From Clostridia bacterium (GTDB taxonomy: Bacteria; Bacillota; Clostridia; Peptostreptococcales; Anaerovoracaceae), in the NCBI GenBank assembly GCA_024682015.1, contig JAIKZT010000011.1, forward strand, positions 1 through 43,783: a stretch of DNA of 43,783 bases, given 5' to 3'. The position numbers were made by a program, and so were the translations under genes. The notes under the pieces are model-generated. The model did no database searches. It saw nothing but the letters and a program-made list of their open reading frames with translations, and was not told where the DNA came from. Positions 16,601 to 24,467 of this stretch are shown here, piece by piece. Positions within the stretch are counted from its first letter, which is position 1, and each line of letters starts with the position of its first letter.

Positions 16601-17260
16601 CGCGTGCGCCGCGAGGATGTGCGACGAGGCCTGCTGCGCGGCGAAATCCAGGAAGACATCCGCGTCGCCCGGACCTGCCAGGCTGTCCATCCACTCGTCC
16701 GGATAGGGCAGGCTCTGGAGAACTTTATGGAACGAAAGGATCATGCCGCGGACGGGTTCGTCGCTGTCGGGCCGGGCATAGCAGTCCAGGAAGGCGCGGA
16801 AATCCCCGTCTTCTGCGGCATAGCGCTCTTCCATCAGCTCGTCCATCGCCTCCCGCATGAGGACCTCCTGACGGGATTCGTCGCAGATCCCCAGGCCCGG
16901 CTGGATGCCGATCACGTGGTAGTACCGGTGAACGATCTCCAGGGCGAAACTGCTGAACGTGCTGATGTTGGCCCGCCCGATGCCGGACAGCTGCGCGCGC
17001 AGGCGCCTTTGCTCGGCCGGATCCTTCTCCGCTGCCAGCCTTTCGCTGAGCGTGCCGTAGATGCGGTGCTTCATCTCCGCGGCGGCAGCGTTCGTGAACG
17101 TGACGATGAGCATGCTGTCCAGATCCACGCGGTCCTCAAGAATGAGCTTCTTCACGCGTTCCGCGAGCACGGACGTCTTGCCCGAACCCGCTGCCGCGGA
17201 TACGAGAAAATTGTTTCCATTTGCCTCGATCGCTCTCTTCTGACTGTCTGTCCAGGCCAT
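13610..17260 (-). CDS. addA: ATP-dependent helicase/nuclease subunit AddA
   Basis: 1216 residues, typical AddA length. UvrD-type helicase motifs: Walker A SAAAGSGKT at 21-29, TFTNAAAAEMK, CIFVDEYQDSNMVQEEL, QSIYKFR, IMTIHKSKGLEFPFV and VLYVALTRPKDVLL. The C-terminal PD-(D/E)XK nuclease shows GTIDCYF and VLVDYKSNYVDRG. AddAB resects double-strand breaks for RecA. The start is ATG 17260 after AAGGAGAGCAC; an upstream in-frame start at 17287 has no ribosome site. AddB, normally adjacent and required for Chi recognition, is not found in this window; the region upstream instead holds gpmI on the other strand. Confidence 0.95.
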   Translation of the reverse strand: MAWTDSQKRAIEANGNNFLVSAAAGSGKTSVLAERVKKLILEDRVDLDSMLIVTFTNAAAAEMKHRIYGTLSERLAAEKDPAEQRRLRAQLSGIGRANISTFSSFALEIVHRYYHVIGIQPGLGICDESRQEVLMREAMDELMEERYAAEDGDFRAFLDCYARPDSDEPVRGMILSFHKVLQSLPYPDEWMDSLAGPGDADVFLDFAAQQASSHILAAHAYFEKACEELSGLPRLEEKVRLDMLCFEAAHAHARTGDFSGALAALPAKFTTLAASKAEKADWEAVKEIVQGLRANAKKHLDAAKKDYLGVTREELEKEREMGLKPLRTLISLTKDFSARYGAKKSLLGLLDFGDIEHFALQILKDENVRREYREKFSCIFVDEYQDSNMVQEELIRNVSRGDNVFMVGDVKQSIYKFRLAEPELFLRKAEAFRTGDGGELIALNSNFRSKSPVIALVNRVFEQLMTRSSCGMDYTQDQRLVEGATYEGEHLYPPRFYLVDMAEDASDDAGESGEAGGGEIGSAGGPSVDEEIEELKAAELEALQAARLIREYHGKTIHDGKVKDPAKQDRPLAYRDMAVLMRATRNDGEVFYKTFLEAGIPVYLERSEGYFDTVEIQVFLNLLRLIDNRSQDVPLLSVLRAPVFGFCASDLADIRIWAMGRGETRAPYNRIFAEYCEEGPEGLLRDRCAAFAAKLDRWRREAQYMPLGDFLWQLLDETGYAVFAGAAPEGVQRLANLRTLTEKAQEYDAKDVGGLYGFINYIDAIAGKELKVSVGQAKVMSESEDVVRIMTIHKSKGLEFPFVLLAGLGKSRNNRQDTSLAAFHKDMGASLRLVNPKTGLYHEPLSMELIRKRKKAEELAEEVRVLYVALTRPKDVLLMTATARNADSKRKNARCLAPSDIARAPDYATLLLSLLGEDCLEIVPQRTLQDAKKQALQESEDLARDLRTGFHVSSEELDEALRAEIASRLAFDSSSELSEQEKRKYSVSQIARMAREKSALPRRLEAEGLSSDDPPQGADAGIVPDPDAPAKLPVFLSGKRRMSAAARGTAYHTIMEHLPFTWESYEPMEVSSFMDGLLEKHVLTEDERSVVDPDRVCAFFGSAVGLAARKAATAGTLRKEAPFTMSHELDGRTVLVQGTIDCYFEEDGGWVLVDYKSNYVDRGRREEEMARLREEYLPQLALYREALEGITGKPVRKAVLYLFGIDEELSIDDQQP

Positions 17261-17391
17261 GTGCTCTCCTTGTATGAATACAGCCAATTGCTCAAATGTC
17301 TTCGGGGTCCTGTCGGCCGACCATTATTATCCAAGCTATGATATAATGTCCTGCCAGCAATGGAATGTCCTTAAGCGTATGACGCGAGGAT

Positions 17392-17485
17392 CCGCTATCC
17401 ATAAGCGAGGTCGTCGCAAGCGCTGCCCGCAGGGCCCGACGAAGGAGGGGCGGAGGGCAAAAGCGGGCCGAGCGTTGGATAGCGG
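17392..17485. repeat. GC-rich hairpin element in the addA-gpmI intergenic region
   Basis: The 323-nt gap 17261-17583 has no gene. It contains a perfect 10-bp pair, CCGCTATCCA 17392-17401 and TGGATAGCGG 17476-17485, enclosing a very GC-rich core with an inner GCCCGC 17425-17430 / GCGGGC 17463-17468 helix. No T-run follows, so it is unlikely to be a terminator. It resembles in style the purE leader hairpin, with a variable outer stem around a GC-rich core. Confidence 0.5.
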
Positions 17486-17547
17486 TTCAAGCCTGCCAGA
17501 GGGGCAACTCCACATTTCACATTATACACTACGGATAGGCCCATTTG

Positions 17548-17556
17548 TGGTACAAT
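17548..17556 (+). promoter_or_regulatory. gpmI: Extended -10 promoter of gpmI
   Basis: TGG directly before TACAAT (17551-17556) forms an extended -10. No good -35 is seen 17 bp upstream. Transcription would start near 17563, just before the ribosome site CGGAGG. Confidence 0.5.
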
Positions 17557-17583
17557 CTAAAGGATCGGAGGGCACGAAACTCT

Positions 17584-19239
17584 ATGAACAAAACCAATGC
17601 GATGAAATACAGGCCCGTCATGCTCTGCATCATGGACGGGTTCGGCCTCGCGCCGGCAGGCCCTGGGAACGCTATCGCGGCAGCCAGAACGCCAAACCTG
17701 GACGCGATCTGGAAGGCTCATCCCCACGCGCAGCTGCAGGCCTCGGGCAGAGCCGTCGGCCTGCCCGACGGGCAGATGGGCAATTCCGAAGTGGGTCATA
17801 CGAACATGGGCGCGGGGCGCGTCGTCTGGCAGGATCTGGCCAAGATCACGGCAGACATCGAGAGCGGCGTCTTCTTCGAAAACAAAGCCTTTGCGGCTGC
17901 GATAGATCATGTGAAGTCACGCGGCACTGCCCTGCACCTGTTCGGGCTGATGTCCGACGGGGGCGTGCATTCGCACATCGAACACATCAAGGCGCTGGCG
18001 CGCCTGGCGGCTGCGCGGGGCGTTCAGACGCTCTGGGTGCACTGCTTTCTGGACGGCCGCGACACGCCGCCCACGTCGGGCGCAGGCTACGTCGAGGACA
18101 TGGAGCGCGCGCTGCAGGCAGAGGAGAAAACGCTCCGGGACAGCGGTCTGGACGCCTCCTACCGCATCGGCAGCGTCTGCGGGCGCTACTACGCCATGGA
18201 CCGCGACAAGCGCTGGGAGCGGGTCAAAGAAGCCTACGAAGCGCTCACCGAGCCGGTTCTGCCGGGCTCCATCGGCGGCAGCGATGCGGTGAAGGCCGCC
18301 TACGCCATGGATGAGACCGACGAATTCGTGCGGGCCCGCGTCTGCAACGGGTTTGACGCCATCGAGGACGGCGCAGCCGTCATCTTCGCGAACTTCCGCC
18401 CGGACCGGGCGCGGGAGATCACGCGGGCGTTCGTGGATCCGGACTTCGACGGTTTTGAGCGGCAGCGCGTCGTAAAGGACCTCTGCTATGTCTGTATGAC
18501 GACCTACGACGCGGCCATCCCGAACGTGCTCGTCGCCTACCCGCCCAAGCAGTTGAAAAACACGCTCGGCGAATACGTCTCCGGCCTCGGCCTGACACAA
18601 CTTCGCATCGCGGAGACGGAGAAATATGCGCACGTAACGTTCTTCTTCAACGGCGGCGTGGAAGAGCCGTATCCGGGCGAAGAACGCATCCTCATTCCCT
18701 CCCCCAAGGTCGCGACCTACGACCTGCAGCCCTCCATGAGCGCCCCCGAAGTCACGGACGCGGTCTGCGCGCAGCTTTCGGCAGCGGACTGCCCGGACTT
18801 CATCATCCTGAACTTCGCCAACTGCGACATGGTCGGCCACACCGGCGTGTTCGATGCGGCCGTCAAGGCCGTGGAGACGGTGGACGCCTGCGTGGGGCGG
18901 GTCTGCGAAGCCATGCGCAAGGCAGGCGGCCGCCTGTTCATTACGGCGGACCACGGCAACGCGGACGAGATGCTCGACGAGGCAGGCAACGTGGTAACGG
19001 CCCACTCCACGAACCCGGTGCCATTCATCTTCTGCGACTTCGCCAAAGACGCCGCATCCTGCGGCGCTGCAGACGCCCCAGCCGGTCGAGGCCTGCACAA
19101 AACAGCCGCAGACAGTGACCCGCAGCCTTGTTTTACCGGATTGTCGGACGGTGCGCTATGTGACATCGCACCGACCATGCTGGAAGCCGCAAGCCTGCTC
19201 CAGCCGCTCGAAATGGAAGGAAAAAGCCTGCTGCGCTGA
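17584..19239 (+). CDS. gpmI: 2,3-bisphosphoglycerate-independent phosphoglycerate mutase
   Basis: 551 residues. It interconverts 3- and 2-phosphoglycerate in glycolysis, using two Mn ions and a phosphoserine. Seen: metal site CIMDGFG, catalytic Ser68 in QMGNSEVGHTNMGAGR, HLFGLMSDGGVHSH, FLDGRDTPPTSG, NFRPDRARE, NCDMVGHTG and ITADHGNADEM. It is longer than usual because of a ~35-residue Ala/Asp/Cys-rich insertion between VPFIF and the final SDGALCDIAPTML. ATG 17584 lies 11-12 nt after CGGAGG; ATG 17602 is an alternative. A monocistronic gene. Confidence 0.93.
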   Translation: MNKTNAMKYRPVMLCIMDGFGLAPAGPGNAIAAARTPNLDAIWKAHPHAQLQASGRAVGLPDGQMGNSEVGHTNMGAGRVVWQDLAKITADIESGVFFENKAFAAAIDHVKSRGTALHLFGLMSDGGVHSHIEHIKALARLAAARGVQTLWVHCFLDGRDTPPTSGAGYVEDMERALQAEEKTLRDSGLDASYRIGSVCGRYYAMDRDKRWERVKEAYEALTEPVLPGSIGGSDAVKAAYAMDETDEFVRARVCNGFDAIEDGAAVIFANFRPDRAREITRAFVDPDFDGFERQRVVKDLCYVCMTTYDAAIPNVLVAYPPKQLKNTLGEYVSGLGLTQLRIAETEKYAHVTFFFNGGVEEPYPGEERILIPSPKVATYDLQPSMSAPEVTDAVCAQLSAADCPDFIILNFANCDMVGHTGVFDAAVKAVETVDACVGRVCEAMRKAGGRLFITADHGNADEMLDEAGNVVTAHSTNPVPFIFCDFAKDAASCGAADAPAGRGLHKTAADSDPQPCFTGLSDGALCDIAPTMLEAASLLQPLEMEGKSLLR

Positions 19240-19269
19240 TCAGCGGAAGCCCCTTCTCAATCGCCCCAA

Positions 19270-19640
19270 GGGATGGATCTGATCAAACGCTGAGAGCAAT
19301 GAATTTACCAGTTGTTGCAAGAGATACATTTTCCAGTTTCTGCAGGCGTTGAATTCGCCAGACGTCGGAAACGGTAGATCTAATCAAATGCTGGGAGCGG
19401 TGGATTTGTCAGTGGTTGCGAGTGGTGGATTTATCAATTGCTGCAGGCAACGAATTCGCCAGCCGTCGGGAGCGGCAGATCTAATCAAATGCTGGGAGCG
19501 GTGGATTTGTCAGTGGTTGCGAGTGGTGGATTTATCAATTGCTGCAGGCAACGAATTTGCCAGCCGATACGAGCGACAGACCTGATCAAACAATGGGAGT
19601 AGCGAATCTTTCACTAGTTGCAGACTGTTGGCTTGGTCAA
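19270..19640. repeat. Degenerate 25-26 bp tandem repeat block with a 101-bp higher-order unit
   Basis: About 15 consecutive units of 25-26 bp can be aligned, each like (T/C)GGATTT.TCA.TTGCTG..AG..G. Four units form a 101-bp higher-order repeat: the segment from 19376 recurs from 19477, identical for about 80 bp. Because 101 is not a multiple of three, the repeats shift frame and are not coding. It lies 30 nt after gpmI. Nothing identifies a protein or RNA. Confidence 0.75.
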
Positions 19641-19794
19641 ACGGCATGGAAAAGGATGCATCTCGCTCTGTGGACTTAAAGTTCCCATTACTGCCCATTT
19701 ATGGCCTTGGCATGGAGTTCCAGAGTTATCACAAAATGTTGCATAATATACTGGGATCGTGCATATATACCCGTATTATTCACCCCCTCCAAAT

Positions 19795-20290
19795 GAATCA
19801 TTCCATATGATGATCCGTATGGATTCGCGGAACGTAAAAGATATCCGCAAATCGCCTGTTTAGGATGATTTGCGGATATTTGTTTTCATTCCAGGATAAT
19901 GACAAACCCTTTATCGACCTGCTTCCAAATGTCCTATCGGGATTCTGAAACGATATAAGGCATGTATCGACCTGCATACCTTGTTTCAGAACCCTTTGGA
20001 CACCCTATTATCCCATACCTATATCCGCAATTCTCGCATTCTGGCGATTTTGCGGATAATTGTTCCGTGCCGCGTTGCAATTCGCCACAGAAATACCATC
20101 ACTGGGGACATCCTCTGCGGGCAGCACATCCGTGCAACAAGTCCCCAAGGTTTCAATCTGGCAGAGGAGACATCCCCCACAGGCAGTCCATCAGGACGGA
20201 TATTCCTCGCTGGTACTTCGTCAGTGCGGCCATCCCCCATGGTTCAGTCTGTTAGTGGAGACATTCCCAGCGGTTCAGTCCTTCAGCGCT
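19795..20290. repeat. Non-coding block of nested hairpins and short degenerate repeats
   Basis: Two hairpins of equal geometry share the same arms: TATCCGCAA-N19-TTGCGGATA at about 19849 and again near 20028. Between them lie GGATAAT (about 19894) with ATTATCC (about 20008), and TTCTGAAAC-N31-GTTTCAGAA (about 19942-19990). GGGGAC-N31-GTCCCC follows at about 20105-20147, and then several ACATCCCCCA-like words. The first hairpin is followed by TTGTTTTC and could end transcription. With the tandem repeat block this fills the 1-kb gap 19240-20274; no gene is supported. Confidence 0.55.
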
Positions 20291-22131
20291 GTTAGCACGC
20301 GCATGGCGGCACGGTAGCCGTCAGCCGCCGCGGACATAATGCCGCCCGCATAACCGGCGCCTTCCCCAGCCGGATAAAGACCTTCAATGGCGACGAAGGC
20401 TTTGTCCGCCTGAGAAACCGCCACAGAGCCATCATCCGGAATGCTTTTGCATGACTTGTCCTGATCGCAAAGCGCCAAGCCCCTTTCATCCCGCCGGATC
20501 CGCACGGGAGAAGAACTGCGGGCTTCCAGCGCCGTGAGCACCGCTTCGGGGGCGTCGAATCCATGCAGTTTGCGACCGAGCGCGGGCAGCGCTTCCGCGA
20601 GGGAATCGCTCACGAAAGCAGGCAGGCACTTTCGGATGTCGGTCCAGGTTACGCCGGGGCGGTACGTGGGCTGCACGGGACCTGCCGTTTCAGGACCGCG
20701 GGTTTCGCTGCCAGCCTGAGGATCGCCGCGGTCAAGCGCCTCGTCCGGCGCTGCGGAGGGTCTCCCCGCCAGAAAATCGCCCACCCGCTGCGCGGGCGCG
20801 CGGTAATCGCCGCCGCCGAGTTCAAAGGCCAGGCGCTCGTACTTCCGCTGAAATTCAACGCCTGCCAGGGGATGAGAGCTGCCGAAATCTTCCGGCCGCA
20901 CGTCCACGAGCAGACCGGAATCGGCGTTGCGGCCGTCTCTGGCGCGGTCACTCATGCCGTTCGTGCAAAGCCCGCCTTCCTCCGAAGCCGAAGCCACCAC
21001 ATAGCCGCCCGGGCACATGCAGAACGTGTAGACGCCCCGGCCCGCCTTCGTGCGGCAGGAGAGCTTGTACTCCGCCGCGCCGACGCCCAGCGCCTCGTGC
21101 GGAGCCGCCAACTGCGCCATGTCGACGTCTTCCTGCCGGTGCTCGATGCGTACGCCCATGGAGAACGGCTTCTGCTCCAGGGCCAGGCCCGCTTCCAGCA
21201 GCATGGCGAAGCTGTCCCTGGCGCTGTGACCCAGCGCAAAGATGAGCGCATCCGTCTCCAGATACGCCCTCTGCGCATCGTTCTCCGTCCATATGCCGCA
21301 AAGCCGTCCGCTGCGGATATCCAGGCCGGCGAGCTTCGTGCCGAAGCACACGATCCCGCCCAGGTCTTCGATCCGCCGGCGAAGGTTCACGACGACCCGC
21401 CGCAGGACGTCCGTTCCCACGTGCGGATGCTGCCGGTACAGGATGTCCCGCGGCGCGCCTGCATCCACGAACGCCTGCAGGATCAGTCGGTGCGAAGGGT
21501 CCTTCGTGCCCGTCGTGAGCTTGCCGTCGGAAAAACTGCCGGCCCCGCCTTCGCCGAACTGCACGTTCGAGGCAGGATCCAGCACGCCTTCGCGCCAGAA
21601 GCGCTCCACCGCCGCCACGCGCGCATCCATGGACGCGCCGCGTTCGAGCACGATGGGCCGCCTCCCCGCCTCTGCCAGCGTGAGCGCGGCGAATATGCCG
21701 CAGGGTCCGAATCCGGCCACGACGGGACGCAGCGCCCCTTCCGGCTGCGGATACGACCCCGGCTTTGGAAAACCAACCGTTTCCGGCTGCATCAGCGCAG
21801 CCTTCGCGTGTGCGTGGCGCGCGAGCGCCAGCAGCTCTTCCGCCTCGAATTCGCTGTTCAGCACGTCCAGGCTGAAGACCCGGTAGACAGCCGGCTTCTC
21901 CCGGGCGTCCAGGGATTCCTTCGCGATGCGGACCTGCCGCAGGCTCCCCGCCGGAAGGCGCAGACGCCTCTCCGCGCGGCGGGCCAGGAAGCGCTCAAGC
22001 TCCCCGGGCTCGAAAGGACCGGCCTCGGGACGAAAAGACGGGTCCCGGTCCAAAAGGCCGTCCCCCGCATCGCGGAGTTCGCGCATCTCTTCCGCCCGTA
22101 TTTTAATTTCGTGTATCCTTACAAATTCCAT
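20275..22131 (-). CDS. FAD-dependent oxidoreductase of the COG2509 type
   Basis: 618 residues. An N-terminal domain (about 1-125) is followed by an FAD-binding Rossmann segment PVVAGFGPCGIFAALTLAEAGRRPIVLERG, then SNVQFGEGGAGSFSDGKLTTG, ALGHSARDSF, SMGVRIEH and the C-terminal FAD contact GLYPAGEGAGYAGGIMSAAADG. These are the marks of the widespread uncharacterised FAD-dependent dehydrogenase family; the substrate is unknown. It is longer than typical (~530) owing to a Pro/Gly/Glu-rich insert around 440-490. It starts 3 nt after the stop of the upstream flavoprotein gene, so the two are co-translated. Confidence 0.85.
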   Translation of the reverse strand: MEFVRIHEIKIRAEEMRELRDAGDGLLDRDPSFRPEAGPFEPGELERFLARRAERRLRLPAGSLRQVRIAKESLDAREKPAVYRVFSLDVLNSEFEAEELLALARHAHAKAALMQPETVGFPKPGSYPQPEGALRPVVAGFGPCGIFAALTLAEAGRRPIVLERGASMDARVAAVERFWREGVLDPASNVQFGEGGAGSFSDGKLTTGTKDPSHRLILQAFVDAGAPRDILYRQHPHVGTDVLRRVVVNLRRRIEDLGGIVCFGTKLAGLDIRSGRLCGIWTENDAQRAYLETDALIFALGHSARDSFAMLLEAGLALEQKPFSMGVRIEHRQEDVDMAQLAAPHEALGVGAAEYKLSCRTKAGRGVYTFCMCPGGYVVASASEEGGLCTNGMSDRARDGRNADSGLLVDVRPEDFGSSHPLAGVEFQRKYERLAFELGGGDYRAPAQRVGDFLAGRPSAAPDEALDRGDPQAGSETRGPETAGPVQPTYRPGVTWTDIRKCLPAFVSDSLAEALPALGRKLHGFDAPEAVLTALEARSSSPVRIRRDERGLALCDQDKSCKSIPDDGSVAVSQADKAFVAIEGLYPAGEGAGYAGGIMSAAADGYRAAMRVLTALKD

Positions 22132-22134
22132 GTT

Positions 22135-23436
22135 TTATAGGGTCTCCGCCGTCCGGCCTTCCAGGGATGCCGCAGCCGCGCTGCCCGCGATCCAGCCGCT
22201 GGCGAACGCCCAGGTGAGGCTGTATCCACCGCAAGGGCCGTCCATGTCCAGGATCTCTCCTGCGAAATACAGGCCCGGCTCGCGCGCGGATGCCATGGTC
22301 TTCGGGTCCGCCTCGTCGAGCGCCACGCCGCCGCTGGTGGTGTGAGCCTCCTTCCAGCCTTTGCTCGCGACCGGCGTAAACCGCATGCCCTTCAGAAGCT
22401 GAGACAGTTCCTCCGCATCCTGGCAGCGCTTTTCTGCGAGATCCGCCAGTTTCCGGGGCAGCAGCGCAACCAGGAAATAGTCGCCGAGAACCTTTTTTCT
22501 GTCCTCCAGTTTCGTCTGCAGTTCTTCCCCGGAACACTCCGGGAAGAGATCGAGCTGCAGCGCGAAGCGTTCACCGGCGCCCAGCGCGCCATCGGTGCGG
22601 AAACCCCGGGAAACGTCCATCACGCAGATGCCGCTGACGCTGTCCGCATTGAACTGGATCTCCCCTTCACTTTCGCCCAGCAGCCGATCGCGGCACTCCC
22701 CCGCTCTGCGGCAAAGCAGCCTGACCCTGCCGCGCACGCGCACGCCGGCGAGCTGCCGCAGCAGGCTCTCCTCCTCGCAGACGAGCCCTGTAAGCGCAGG
22801 GATGGGCTTGATGACCCGGCATCCAAAGCTTTGCGCGATCTTCAGGGGACGTCCTTCGCAGCCGTACTGGATGCCGGCCTTTCCGCCGCCCGCCAGGATG
22901 AGCCGGCGGCACAGCACCGTCCTGCCGTCCGAAGCTTCCACGCGGAACACGTCTCCGTCCCGGAACGCCGTACGTGCATCGAACCCGTACAGGATCTCTG
23001 CCGGACAGCCCGGACCGGCCGCTCCGAACGCGCCGCGCTCCAGCGCCTCCACGACGCTGGCGGCCTGCAGGCTCCTGGGGTACAGCCTCCCCTGCTCCTC
23101 CTCACGGCACTCGAGGCCAAGCTCCGCGAACAGTTCCTGCAGCCGCTCGGGCCCGCAGAGGTCCAGCGCGGCGCCCGCGAAGGCGATCGTTTTTTCGCTC
23201 GCCTTTCCGGAAAGCGCGGTCGCCTCCCCGCTGCGGTAGTCCTCCGCGCGGGCGGTCCTGTTCAGCAGGTTGCAGCGTCCGTTTCCAGTGGCGTAAAGCT
23301 TCTTGCCCGCCTTATCGTTTTTTTCGAGCAGTGCGAGGGTCAGCCCCCGCTCGGACCGCCTGACGGCGATGGCCGCCATCAGGCCCGCGGCGCCTGCTCC
23401 CAGCACCGCGACATCGTAAATTGTTTGCTTGCTCAT
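22135..23436 (-). CDS. HI0933-type flavoprotein (NAD(P)/FAD-dependent oxidoreductase)
   Basis: 433 residues with dinucleotide-binding VAVLGAGAAGLMAAIAV, LLEKNDKAGKKLYATGNGRCNLLN typical of the HI0933/YhiN (BaiN-like) family, an internal LILAGGGKAGIQYG, and C-terminal HTTSGGVALDEADPKTMASAREPGLYFAGEILDMDGPCGGY. Enzymatic role is not settled; a relative has been linked to bile-acid dehydroxylation. The start ATG 23436 has no strong ribosome site. It is transcribed divergently from the YqeY gene and coupled to the next flavoprotein. Confidence 0.88.
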   Translation of the reverse strand: MSKQTIYDVAVLGAGAAGLMAAIAVRRSERGLTLALLEKNDKAGKKLYATGNGRCNLLNRTARAEDYRSGEATALSGKASEKTIAFAGAALDLCGPERLQELFAELGLECREEEQGRLYPRSLQAASVVEALERGAFGAAGPGCPAEILYGFDARTAFRDGDVFRVEASDGRTVLCRRLILAGGGKAGIQYGCEGRPLKIAQSFGCRVIKPIPALTGLVCEEESLLRQLAGVRVRGRVRLLCRRAGECRDRLLGESEGEIQFNADSVSGICVMDVSRGFRTDGALGAGERFALQLDLFPECSGEELQTKLEDRKKVLGDYFLVALLPRKLADLAEKRCQDAEELSQLLKGMRFTPVASKGWKEAHTTSGGVALDEADPKTMASAREPGLYFAGEILDMDGPCGGYSLTWAFASGWIAGSAAAASLEGRTAETL

Positions 23437-23467
23437 ATGTTTATTGTAATCTATCCCGCGCATTTCG

Positions 23468-23476
23468 TGGTAAAAT
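23468..23476 (+). promoter_or_regulatory. Extended -10 promoter of the YqeY-like gene
   Basis: TGG immediately before TAAAAT (23471-23476), the same layout as the gpmI promoter. No convincing -35. Confidence 0.45.
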
Positions 23477-23517
23477 ATTTTCCAAAGAGCAGCACACCGA
23501 AAAGGAGGATACGATAC

Positions 23518-23955
23518 ATGGAATTCAAAGCACTGCAGGCAGAGATGATCAAAGCACTCAAAGCGGGTCAGAAGGAGCGCAAGGAATCGATCTCCGCGCT
23601 CGTGGCGGCTGCGAAAAAGCTCGCCATCGACGCCGGCTGCCGGGACGACATCCCCGAGGAGATGGTGACCCAGGCCATCCTCAAGGAAGTCAAGAGCGCC
23701 AAGGAGCAGATCGAGACCTGCCCCGCCAGCCGGGAAGACCTGCTGGCGCAGTACAAGGCGCACCTGGCGGTCATCGAGGAGTTCGCGCCGAAGATGCTGT
23801 CCGCCGAGGAGGTGGAAGCCCTGCTTCAGGAGAAATACGCGGATGTCATCGCCAGCAAGAACAAGGGCCTCATCATGAAGACCGTCATGGCCGACCTCAA
23901 GGGCAAGGCCGACGGCAAGGTGATCTCCGGCGTCGTCGCAAAGCTCTGCCAGTAG
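23518..23955 (+). CDS. GatB/YqeY domain protein
   Basis: 145 residues, full length for the small stand-alone YqeY family related to the tail domain of GatB. Visible: QAEMIKALKAGQKERKESISALVAAAKK, then the helical IEEFAPKMLSAEEVEALL and the C-terminal GLIMKTVMADLKGKADGKVISGVVAKL, a pattern close to the GatB tail that contacts tRNA. ATG 23518 follows AAAGGAGGATACGATAC. Its cellular role is not established. It stands alone between divergent flavoproteins and a convergent regulator, with its own terminator. Confidence 0.9.
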   Translation: MEFKALQAEMIKALKAGQKERKESISALVAAAKKLAIDAGCRDDIPEEMVTQAILKEVKSAKEQIETCPASREDLLAQYKAHLAVIEEFAPKMLSAEEVEALLQEKYADVIASKNKGLIMKTVMADLKGKADGKVISGVVAKLCQ

Positions 23956-23969
23956 ATCGATCAAAGCGA

Positions 23970-24005
23970 AAGCCCCGCCCGGAAATGCTCCGAGCGGGGC
24001 TTTTT
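23970..24005 (+). terminator. Rho-independent terminator of the YqeY-like gene
   Basis: Stem AAGCCCCGC 23970-23978 with GCGGGGCTT 23994-24002, then T-run to 24005. It may also act on the convergent regulator gene. Confidence 0.85.
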
Positions 24006-24020
24006 GCGTGTTTTCAAGCG

Positions 24021-24455
24021 TTATTCCTTCTGCGAAGACAGGTACTCCATGATGCTTTGCAGGCCTTTCTCGAACACCTCCGCCTGGATGAGCGCGATCC
24101 CCTGCTCGTCGCTGCAGACGATGAGCCGCTGTCCGCCGGACAGTCCGAACTTGTCCCGCGCTTCCTTGGGGATGACGATCTGCCCCCTGTCGTTGATCGT
24201 GACGGCCCCCCAGAGATACTTGCCTTCCGGGGCCGGAGGGATCAGCCCGACGCCCTCCACCGATTCGGTCTTGAGCAGGGCGTCGACGGTCGTTCCGTAC
24301 ACTTTCGCCAGGAGGCTGCATTTCTCCACGTCCGGGATGGTCGCACCGCTCTCCCACTTCGCATAGGCCTGGCGAGAAATGCCTATCTTCTCGGAGATCT
24401 CCTCCTGGGAATACCCGTTGATCTTGCGAAGCATCGCCAGATTATCCTTCAGCAT
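24021..24455 (-). CDS. XRE-family regulator with a SpoVT/AbrB-like C-terminal domain
   Basis: 144 residues. Residues ~1-60 are a helix-turn-helix of the Cro/CI type (LAMLRKINGYSQEEISEKIGISRQAYAKWESG). Residues ~80-125 match the swapped-hairpin SpoVT/AbrB fold (GAVTINDRGQIVIPKEARDKFGLSGGQRLIV). Both domains bind DNA, so this is a two-headed regulator. ATG 24455 follows AAAGGAGGCCGGCC. It lies 12 nt after the ABC permease gene on the same strand and probably regulates that transporter. Confidence 0.87.
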   Translation of the reverse strand: MLKDNLAMLRKINGYSQEEISEKIGISRQAYAKWESGATIPDVEKCSLLAKVYGTTVDALLKTESVEGVGLIPPAPEGKYLWGAVTINDRGQIVIPKEARDKFGLSGGQRLIVCSDEQGIALIQAEVFEKGLQSIMEYLSSQKE

Positions 24456-24467
24456 GGCCGGCCTCCT

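Noticed and set aside
14018..17341. Very long plus-strand open frame (1107 codons)
   Set aside because: It is antisense to addA, which has intact helicase and nuclease motifs; the frame is open because of high GC and codon bias.
19270..19640. CRISPR array or coding repeat protein
   Set aside because: Units are contiguous without spacers, degenerate, and the 101-bp higher-order period shifts the reading frame.
19349..20295. Small plus-strand ORFs in the gpmI-flavoprotein gap
   Set aside because: They run through tandem repeats and hairpins, have no ribosome sites, and show no recognisable protein features.
20563..23955. Long plus-strand open frames opposite the two flavoproteins
   Set aside because: Their translations are Arg/Ala-rich with no family motifs, and the minus-strand flavoproteins are clear. 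Only the end of the second region (23518-23955) is a real gene.
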